Shown in pieces: positions 6,586-11,414 of a stretch of 11,414 nt of DNA. The stretch is taken from assembly GCA_040758525.1 (NCBI GenBank), contig JBFLVQ010000275.1, positions 1 through 11,414 on the forward strand, given 5' to 3'. This DNA is from JBFLVQ01 sp040758525 (GTDB taxonomy: Bacteria > Acidobacteriota > Blastocatellia > Chloracidobacteriales > JADJPF01). The notes below the pieces were generated by a model, which saw nothing but the letters and a program-made list of their open reading frames with translations, was not told the origin of the DNA and ran no database searches. A program made the translations under genes and the position numbers. Every line of letters begins with the position of its first letter. The first letter of the stretch is position 1.

Positions 6586-7200
6586 ATGATTTCACAAAAA
6601 TTACTAAGCTTTGCTCTGTTAGGCGGGCTGGTTTTCTCTCTATCCTATCAAGTATTTGCACAAGGGGGAGAGAAGGACAAAAAAGCCGAAATGGAAGCGA
6701 TGATGCAGGAGTATGCAAAGTTCTCACAGCCTACTGCGGCACATAAGGAGTTGGCTAAGCGTGTAGGTAAATGGGATCATGTAACAAAGATATGGTTTGA
6801 TCCACAATCACCGCCCAATGAATCGAGAGGCATAACAGAATACAAGCTGCTCTTAGATGGTCGTTATCTGTTGCAGGAAATGACAGGAGAAATGATGGGT
6901 CAGCCTTACCGCGGGATGGGAATAGTTGGCTATGACAATTTCAAGAAACAGTACACAAGTGCTTGGATTGACAATTTTAGCACGGCAATCTTTAACAGTT
7001 TAGGCACAGCAGATCCTGCTAGCAAGGTAGTCACTTATCTAGGTGAGATGGACGAACCGCTTACTGGTGAGAAGAACAAGAAGGTTAGAATGGTAGAACG
7101 ATTTATTGATGACGATAAACATATTTTTGAGATGTATGACAATTTCCCTGGTGTAGGGGAAGTAAAGGTAATGGAGATTACCTTTACTCGCAAGAGATAG
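6586..7200 (+). CDS. Secreted DUF1579 family protein
   Basis: This 204-residue protein starts with a Sec signal peptide (MISQKLLSFALLGGLVFSLSYQVFAQ; basic residue, hydrophobic core, cleavage probably after Ala25). A charged stretch rich in Lys, Glu and Met follows (about 27-45), and then a DUF1579 domain (about 50-203). Family landmarks are visible: a GKWD start, TEYKLLLDGRYLLQEMTGEMMGQPYRGMGIVGYDNFKKQY in the middle (about 85-124), and AWIDNFSTAIFNSLGT after it. The fold is expected to be a lipocalin-like beta-barrel by analogy with related families, but no biochemical role is established. It may bind a small hydrophobic ligand in the periplasm or outside the cell. AAGGAG (6573-6578) gives a well-placed start, and its own promoter lies upstream. 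It is followed by a hairpin shared with the convergent Usp gene. A link to the neighbouring two-component system is possible but not shown. Confidence 0.9.
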   Translation: MISQKLLSFALLGGLVFSLSYQVFAQGGEKDKKAEMEAMMQEYAKFSQPTAAHKELAKRVGKWDHVTKIWFDPQSPPNESRGITEYKLLLDGRYLLQEMTGEMMGQPYRGMGIVGYDNFKKQYTSAWIDNFSTAIFNSLGTADPASKVVTYLGEMDEPLTGEKNKKVRMVERFIDDDKHIFEMYDNFPGVGEVKVMEITFTRKR

Positions 7201-7213
7201 CTGAAAAGCAAAA

Positions 7214-7264
7214 GTGACAGATAACAAAGTAGTATCAGTCTACTGGCTGTTTGTTATCTGTCAC
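7214..7264. terminator. Perfect 15-bp hairpin between convergent genes
   Basis: GTGACAGATAACAAA (7214-7228) and TTTGTTATCTGTCAC (7250-7264) are perfect inverted repeats, with a 21-base loop that contains a small GTAG/CTAC stem. On the minus strand the hairpin is followed by TTTTGCTTTT, which makes an intrinsic terminator for the Usp operon. On the plus strand there is no T tract, so for the DUF1579 transcript it may act mainly as a stabilising 3' hairpin. Confidence 0.75.
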
Positions 7265-7277
7265 AAAAAGATCTAGA

Positions 7278-8201
7278 TTACTCTGAGCCTTTGCGTACTA
7301 CTTCAACGGAGCAGTGAGCACGTGAGACCACAGCAGTAGAGACACTACCAAGGAGAAATCGTTGGAATGCGCCGAGTCCTCGTGAGCCTATATAGATCGT
7401 ATCGGCATTAAGGGTCTCTGCTTCATTTAGTAGCGCATATTTGGGATCATCTTTTCTGATTACAGTAGAGACATTAAGGCCAATCACACTCAATTCTTTC
7501 TCACATTTCTCTAAATGTGTCTTGATGTAATTGGCCGATTCCACGAGCTTGTCAGATAGTTGATTGTCAGCAGGAAGAGAGAGCGCCGCGCCAATACAAG
7601 TAACAAGCCGCACCTCTGTTTGAGCAGGCCATTGACGATTTGCCACAGTATGTACAGCAAGGTCTGCATCAGGCGAGCCATCCACACCTATAATGATCTT
7701 TATTGGTAGGTCTGCTGATTCATTACGACCACGTGCCACACGTACTGGACAATGGGCCTGAGCGACAATCTTCTGAGAGACACTACCAAACCAGAGTCGG
7801 CCTAGTGCAGAGCGACCGTGTGAACCGACTATAATGAGATCAGGCTTCCATTCATCAGCGATCTTAATTATTTCCCAAGCAGGCGAGCCTGCACAGGCTT
7901 GCGCTTTTACTAACCAGGAAGGAAAATCTGTCTGGAGCTGGTTGCCTGCTTCTGTTGCCAGTGCTTGTGCCTCTTCTAGATAGTGTATAACTCGCTGTCG
8001 CGCTTTCTTTGCGATCCCTTCGGCAAGCTCAGGGTGGATAGATTCATCATCCCACTGAGCAGGAGGTATCCAAATATCGGCTACAGTAATAATATGAGCT
8101 TCCAACTGAGATGGCAAACCTGCGCGATGCAGGTCTCGTAACATTGCCTTGCCACTCTCTGATCCATCATACCCTATAAGAATCTTCATCTCTCTTTTCA
8201 T
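7278..8201 (-). CDS. Tandem universal stress protein (two Usp domains)
   Basis: This 307-residue protein has two Usp (adenine-nucleotide alpha-hydrolase-like) domains at about 5-157 and 167-303. Each opens with the typical strand and Asp (ILIGYDGSESG; IIIGVDGSPDA). Each has the ATP-binding loop G-2X-G-9X-G-S: Gly126/Gly129/Gly139-Ser140 in domain 1, and Gly272/Gly275/Gly285-Ser286 in domain 2. ATP-binding Usp proteins are cytoplasmic and help survival under starvation, redox or respiratory stress; the exact partner is unknown. The ATG at 8199-8201 has AGGAG nine bases upstream (8211-8215). An in-frame ATG at 8189 is a possible minor alternative. The gene is a close paralogue of the next one upstream (8298-9251), separated by 96 bp. 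It is the last gene of the Usp cluster and ends just before the strong hairpin. Confidence 0.95.
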   Translation of the reverse strand: MKREMKILIGYDGSESGKAMLRDLHRAGLPSQLEAHIITVADIWIPPAQWDDESIHPELAEGIAKKARQRVIHYLEEAQALATEAGNQLQTDFPSWLVKAQACAGSPAWEIIKIADEWKPDLIIVGSHGRSALGRLWFGSVSQKIVAQAHCPVRVARGRNESADLPIKIIIGVDGSPDADLAVHTVANRQWPAQTEVRLVTCIGAALSLPADNQLSDKLVESANYIKTHLEKCEKELSVIGLNVSTVIRKDDPKYALLNEAETLNADTIYIGSRGLGAFQRFLLGSVSTAVVSRAHCSVEVVRKGSE

Positions 8202-8297
8202 AATTTAATTCTCCTGGCTCTGCTCTTGTCAGGGAAAAATTTACTAACTCCCTCTCTATGGCAAGCAAGTATATCAGATGCTTACATGAAAATGATC

Positions 8298-9251
8298 CTA
8301 CACTTTAGTGAGTAAGCTATTGGTACGCACAATTTCAACTGAACAGTGTGCACGTGCTGCCACGGCTGCAGATACGCTGCCTAACAAGAACCGTTCTAAG
8401 CGACCTAGACCTGTTGAACCAAGAAAGATCGTATCAGCCTTCCAGGTCTGTGCTTCTGCTAATAACAGATGCTTTGGATCACCCTGCTTGACTATTTTCG
8501 AGATCTTAAGACCGGCGGCGCTCAATTCAGGTTCTAGTCGCTGCTGAGATTTGTAAGCAAAATCCAACTCTGCTTTTTTAAACTCCTCGGTTGACTCTAA
8601 CCCTACTGTGCGAAACATCAGATTTAGATTAGCATCAGCAAGTGAGAATGGGCCTATCGCAGTTACCAGCCTTACCTCACTTCCGGCTGGCCAGCTACGC
8701 GCTGTTACTGCTTGGGCTGCCGCGACTGCGCTAGCTGAGCCATCTACACCTATGAGTATGCGCATAGCAGTGTCGCTACGTAACAATTGACGGGCAATAC
8801 GTACAGAGCATTGTGCTCCTGTAAGCACTTTCTGTGATACGCTACCAAGCAGAAAGCGGCCTAATGCAGAGCGTCCATGTGTGCCAACTACAATCAAATC
8901 TGCCTGCCAACTGGCAGCCTTTTTGATCAGTACACTGGCAGGTGAACCAACGTGTAGATGAGAATGCAGATCCCATTGAGGGAATTGTGTACGCAGTTGC
9001 TCGCAGGCGCGCGCTGCCATTGCACGTGCACCTTCGAAGTTGTAGGGAAAACTATCACTGAGATCCTCAGTGGCGTTTGCATAACTGGGTGGCAACGGTA
9101 ACCAAGTCTCGACAATGGTGGTTACGATAGCTTGTGCCTGGTGTGGCAGATAGGCTCTGTGTAGCTCCTTTAGCGCAATATTGGCACTTTCTGAACCATC
9201 GTAAGCAATCAATATTCTCATAGGGCTATTCATAGCTGTATCCTTAAACAT
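8298..9251 (-). CDS. Tandem universal stress protein (two Usp domains), paralogue of the preceding gene
   Basis: I choose ATG 9249-9251 (317 residues). AAGGAG (9261-9266) lies nine bases upstream, and the start overlaps the stop of the upstream Usp gene by one base (TAATG). The longer open frame to 9383 only re-reads that gene in another frame. Two Usp domains are visible, about 11-155 and 163-310. The ATP-loop residues are Gly123/Gly126/Gly136-Ser137 (GTHGRSALGRFLLGS) and Gly278/Gly281/Gly291-Ser292 (GSTGLGRLERFLLGS), so both halves should bind nucleotide. It aligns along its whole length with the protein at 7278-8201 (YDGSES, L.ELHRA.LP, the stop-adjacent CSVE.VR), which points to gene duplication. 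The likely role is cytoplasmic stress protection. The alternative start at the internal ATG seven codons in cannot be excluded. Confidence 0.94.
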   Translation of the reverse strand: MFKDTAMNSPMRILIAYDGSESANIALKELHRAYLPHQAQAIVTTIVETWLPLPPSYANATEDLSDSFPYNFEGARAMAARACEQLRTQFPQWDLHSHLHVGSPASVLIKKAASWQADLIVVGTHGRSALGRFLLGSVSQKVLTGAQCSVRIARQLLRSDTAMRILIGVDGSASAVAAAQAVTARSWPAGSEVRLVTAIGPFSLADANLNLMFRTVGLESTEEFKKAELDFAYKSQQRLEPELSAAGLKISKIVKQGDPKHLLLAEAQTWKADTIFLGSTGLGRLERFLLGSVSAAVAARAHCSVEIVRTNSLLTKV

Positions 9252-9694
9252 TAAGCCTTTCTCCTTACGATCTCGACTGAGCAAGGTGCATGTATGGAGA
9301 CCTTTTGGGCAACTGAACCGAGTAGGAAACGTGAAATACCATGACGGCCATGTGTGCCAACCATAATCAGATCGGCATGCCATTGTTTCGCTTCATCAAT
9401 AATCTCTTCTGCCGCGATGCCTTCACGCACTGTATATGAGACGGTATGGTCTTTTCCCTTTAACTGTTCAGTCGCCATTGTTGCCAATGCCTCTAGCGAT
9501 TTACGCAACTCTTTGGCAATCTGCTGGTAGTAGATAGCTGATCCTAACTCTTCACCAGTTACATAACTGATAGCAGGGTGTTCTAGCACAACAAGCACGC
9601 GTAGTTCACTACCTGACGGCCAAGGTCTTGCTGCTGCTTCAGACACGGCAACATTGCTATAGGATGATCCATCTGTAGCAATTAGTATCTTCAT
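9251..9694 (-). CDS. Single-domain universal stress protein
   Basis: This 147-residue protein is the usual length of a one-domain UspA-like protein, with the start MKILIATDGSSYS and the ATP-binding loop Gly113/Gly116/Gly126-Ser127 (GTHGRHGISRFLLGS). It likely acts as a cytoplasmic homodimer or as a partner of the neighbouring tandem Usp proteins. The ATG at 9692-9694 overlaps the stop of the upstream gene by four bases (ATGA), with AGGAG (9702-9706) seven bases upstream. Its own TAA overlaps the next ATG by one base. These contacts mean the three genes from 10683 to 8298 form one translationally coupled unit. The sequence groups with the ATP-binding type of Usp proteins, and nothing unusual is seen in it. 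Confidence 0.95.
   Translation of the reverse strand: MKILIATDGSSYSNVAVSEAAARPWPSGSELRVLVVLEHPAISYVTGEELGSAIYYQQIAKELRKSLEALATMATEQLKGKDHTVSYTVREGIAAEEIIDEAKQWHADLIMVGTHGRHGISRFLLGSVAQKVSIHAPCSVEIVRRKA
9261..9266 (-). promoter_or_regulatory. Ribosome-binding site fixing the start of the second tandem Usp gene
   Basis: AAGGAG on the minus strand, nine bases before ATG 9249-9251 and inside the 3' end of the single-domain Usp gene. It rules out the longer open frame reaching 9383. Confidence 0.75.
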
Positions 9695-10683
9695 AGTCTC
9701 TCTCCTGAAGCAACCTTTGTATAATCAGCTTGAGTGCTAGCAATATTGATTGCTGGTTTAAGTGGACGTGCGATAAGGACAGGACAAGGCGCTTGACGTA
9801 GCACCCGATCGGCATTTGAGCCAAAAAGCGCCCACTTGCTGAAACCACTACCACGTGCGCCCATACTGATTAGATCTATATGGTTCTCTTCTGCATAGGC
9901 GAGAATCTGTTGATAGGGATGCCCAGTAGTTACCTCATGGTGGATCTGGCACCATAGATGTGCTTCTCTAGGTACAGCATACTGCAAGCGACGCATAATC
10001 TGATGATAAGTACTTTCATCATGAGGATACCAAGTATGTTGTAATTGTTCAGGTAGTACATGGAGTATATGTAACTCAGCCTGGTATTCTTGTGCTAGCG
10101 AGAGTGCATAAGAGAGCGCCAGTTCTGAATAGTCAGAGAAATCATAGGGAACTAGCACTCGCTTGAGTTTGATCTCACCAGTACTGCCATCAACCCATTC
10201 GCGCTCGTTATCATGAGTGACTAATACTGGGCAAGGTGCATTGCGACAGATCGCTTCAGCCGTCGAGCCAAGCAGTGCTGCTGCATAAGGCCGCCGCCTA
10301 GAGCGCATCACAATCAGATCTACATGGCGCTCTGCTGCTTCGTGCGAGATTATTTCTGAGGGATTACCCTCTACTACCAGCCCTTCCCAACTGAGCTTAT
10401 CAAGCTCGGCTACACCAATACGTGGACCAAGTGATTCTTCAAACAGTCCTTTGATATGTCCAAGTCCTTTGATCTGAGCGGACCAATCTGGTGTAGCTTT
10501 CTCTTCCACACAGTGGCACACATAAAGCTTAGCATCATAAACGCGCGCCAGCGCTAAGGCATAACGTAGTGCCTCATCTGAATCGGGCGATAGATTAGTA
10601 GGACAAAGAATACGACTAAAATAGTATCTAGGAGTAGAAAGGCGCAGGCTGGTTTCTCGCTCAGTACTCATATTTATAATCAC
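9691..10683 (-). CDS. Tandem universal stress protein of a second type, domain 1 degenerate
   Basis: This protein of 330 residues (from GTG 10681-10683) has two Usp domains, about 20-157 and 173-306, and a C-terminal tail of about 24 residues. Domain 2 has the complete ATP loop Gly275/Gly278/Gly288-Ser289 (GARGSGFSKWALFGS) and Asp181. Domain 1 has Arg127-Ser-Arg-Arg130 where glycines are expected, one residue fewer before Gly139-Ser140, and Asn30 at the place of the usual Asp. Domain 1 therefore probably does not bind ATP. It is a different subfamily from the other tandem Usp proteins here (opening RILCPTNLSPDSDEALRYA). The start is uncertain. The GTG has only a weak AGG nearby, and an ATG four codons on (10669-10671) has no better site. 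It is the first gene of the Usp cluster, so the promoter should lie in 10684-10860, next to the insertion-element end. Confidence 0.92.
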   Translation of the reverse strand: MIINMSTERETSLRLSTPRYYFSRILCPTNLSPDSDEALRYALALARVYDAKLYVCHCVEEKATPDWSAQIKGLGHIKGLFEESLGPRIGVAELDKLSWEGLVVEGNPSEIISHEAAERHVDLIVMRSRRRPYAAALLGSTAEAICRNAPCPVLVTHDNEREWVDGSTGEIKLKRVLVPYDFSDYSELALSYALSLAQEYQAELHILHVLPEQLQHTWYPHDESTYHQIMRRLQYAVPREAHLWCQIHHEVTTGHPYQQILAYAEENHIDLISMGARGSGFSKWALFGSNADRVLRQAPCPVLIARPLKPAINIASTQADYTKVASGERL

Positions 10684-10859
10684 GCTACCTATTAGGCGGC
10701 GGCCTCCTTGAGATGTTTAATATAGACATCACTGCTAAGTGCAACGTGCGTGCCAACTATTAATGGACTGTTTAAGTGCTAGTGAGGAGGTTTTGCTGCG
10801 TATTAATCACCATTGTCGGGGAAATTTTCTCTCAAATAGCGAGCACAAACATTTATCAA
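10684..10859. other. Intergenic leader/promoter region of the Usp cluster
   Basis: These 176 bp lie between the first Usp gene and the insertion-element end and must hold the Usp operon promoter. On the minus strand a weak pair, TTGCAC and TATTAA 16 bp apart (10717-10744), is possible. A tiny ATG frame (10729 down to 10685, MSILNISRRPPPNR) ends just before the GTG start of the Usp gene. It has no Shine-Dalgarno sequence. An AAGGAGG at about 10700-10706 lies within that frame and is too far from the Usp start to serve it directly. I see no other gene here. Confidence 0.35.
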
Positions 10860-10990
10860 TTGACCTCCTCCGCGTCCTGAAGAACACGGATTCCTTAGCT
10901 GCTAACAACTGTCTGAAGTACTAAGGAACTGGGCAGCATATGAAGATTTATATCCCAAGGTTCGCCATTCAACAGCCTGGCCAATGCCAA
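10860..10990 (-). ncRNA. Probable omega RNA (reRNA) scaffold at the tnpB 3' end
   Basis: TnpB nucleases use a guide RNA produced from the tnpB 3' end and the transposon right end. The RE-like segment AGCTAAGGAATCCG (minus strand from 10899), the hairpin at 10869-10890 and the terminal GGAGGTCAA match this layout. The guide would be the flanking DNA just past 10860, reading TTGATAAATGTTTGTGCTCG on the minus strand. The 5' boundary inside tnpB is a guess, because no structure can be computed here. Confidence 0.45.
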
Positions 10991-11414
10991 GCCTCCAGGC
11001 GCAGAGACCGAGAGCCCCTCGGCCTGCAAGGTTGCTATTCCCCTTGCGAGAATGTTTCGCGCGGCATTGGTATCTCTATCGAGTTCGAGCCCGCAGTATG
11101 GGCATTTATGCCAGCGTACCGAGAGAGCTTTAGGTACTTTCTTTTTACAGCCGCTGCAAAGTTGGGAGGTATTATTGGGTACTACGTTCTTAGCCAACTT
11201 GCTTGCATCTTCTGCCTTGTAATCAAGTTGTGAAAAGAACATTCCCCATCCCACATCAGAGATACTGTTTGCCAAATGTGGATTTTGAACCATTCCTCTA
11301 ATGTTGAGGTTCTCGTAAAAGATGATGTCGTTGTTGTTGACAAGTTTGCGAGATTGCTTGTGAGAAAAATCTTTACGCTGGTTCTTAATTTTGCTGTGAG
11401 TCTTAGCTACCTTA
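10895..11414 (-). CDS. tnpB: TnpB RNA-guided nuclease (IS605 OrfB), C-terminal part, cut by the window edge
   Basis: The frame is open from the right edge to TAA at 10895-10897, giving 173 visible residues. An internal ATG at 11293 is not the start. The piece before it reads VAKTHSKIKNQRKDFSHKQSR and FYENLNIRGM, both standard TnpB motifs, the latter with the RuvC-II glutamate. Then come ANSISDVGWGMF, the zinc-ribbon cysteines in CSGCKKK and CPYCG (four Cys, 15 bases of protein apart in two CxxC pairs), and LDRDTNAARNIL with the RuvC-III aspartate. The visible catalytic and zinc residues are all intact, so the protein may be functional. TnpB cuts DNA at sites matching its guide RNA and helps the element persist. 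The C-terminal 50 residues are variable, as is usual. The N-terminal domain and RuvC-I are outside the window. Confidence 0.92.
   Translation of the reverse strand, partial: KVAKTHSKIKNQRKDFSHKQSRKLVNNNDIIFYENLNIRGMVQNPHLANSISDVGWGMFFSQLDYKAEDASKLAKNVVPNNTSQLCSGCKKKVPKALSVRWHKCPYCGLELDRDTNAARNILARGIATLQAEGLSVSAPGGLALARLLNGEPWDINLHMLPSSLVLQTVVSS

Larger units (their letters stand above)
10860..11414 (-). mobile_element. Right end of an IS200/IS605-type element (partial)
   Basis: The segment holds the 3' part of tnpB, followed four bases after its stop by a 22-base hairpin (10869-10890, nine pairs including two G-T, loop TTCA). Next comes GGAGGTCAA, ending at about 10860. IS200/IS605 elements characteristically have a subterminal hairpin at the right end and finish with a short cleavage motif such as TCAA. 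They insert without terminal inverted repeats or target duplication. The left end, and any tnpA, lie outside the window. Confidence 0.7.

Noticed and set aside
9252..9383. N-terminal extension of the second tandem Usp protein to 9383
   Set aside because: It overlaps the upstream Usp gene in another frame, and a good ribosome-binding site and a TAATG junction support the start at 9251.
10784..10870. GAGGAGGT / ACCTCCTC inverted repeat around the element end as transposon terminal repeats
   Set aside because: Only 8 bp and purine-rich like a Shine-Dalgarno sequence. IS200/IS605 elements lack terminal inverted repeats, and the hairpin explains the end better.

Overview
The window looks like chromosomal DNA of a moderate-GC, Gram-negative-type bacterium. 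Most genes have Shine-Dalgarno sequences of the AGGAG type, several genes overlap by one or four bases, and one protein has a classical Sec signal peptide. The mix of a LytS/LytTR pair, a secreted DUF1579 protein, retropepsin-like and trypsin-like proteases and a stack of Usp proteins would fit Acidobacteriota (Blastocatellia-like), with Chloroflexota or another soil or thermal lineage as alternatives. This assignment is an inference from gene content only.

Layout. (1) 1-336: the 3' part of an AT-rich hypothetical gene on the plus strand, possibly continuing off the left edge. (2) 358-3723, minus strand: a four-gene operon read from 3723 down to 358. It encodes a trypsin-like protease with PDZ, a tandem-duplicated retropepsin-like aspartic protease, a second trypsin-PDZ protease, and a LuxR/NarL-type regulator whose receiver domain has lost its phosphorylation residues. 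None of the three proteases has a visible export signal. (3) 3724-3975: the divergent control region, with three imperfect direct repeats at 20-21 bp period that resemble LytTR-family binding sites. (4) 3976-6420, plus strand: a DUF2306-like membrane protein, a LytS-type membrane histidine kinase and its LytTR response regulator. (5) 6586-7200, plus strand: a secreted DUF1579 protein behind a good sigma70-type promoter, closed by a strong hairpin that it shares with the convergent cluster to its right. (6) 7278-10683, minus strand: four consecutive universal-stress-protein genes carrying seven Usp domains, one domain with a degenerate nucleotide-binding loop. (7) 10860-11414: the right end of an IS200/IS605-type element, with the C-terminal part of TnpB, a right-end hairpin and probably an omega (reRNA) guide RNA.

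Working picture (inference). The central part looks like a stress or envelope-signalling neighbourhood. A LytS/LytTR pair probably senses a membrane or extracellular signal and may control its own operon, and possibly the divergent protease operon, through the 20-21 bp repeats. The protease operon appears to be an intracellular protein-quality-control or regulated-proteolysis module with its own phosphorylation-independent regulator. The Usp cluster next to it fits general stress survival. The most promising candidate for an undescribed system is the trypsin-PDZ / double retropepsin / trypsin-PDZ / pseudo-receiver regulator operon.
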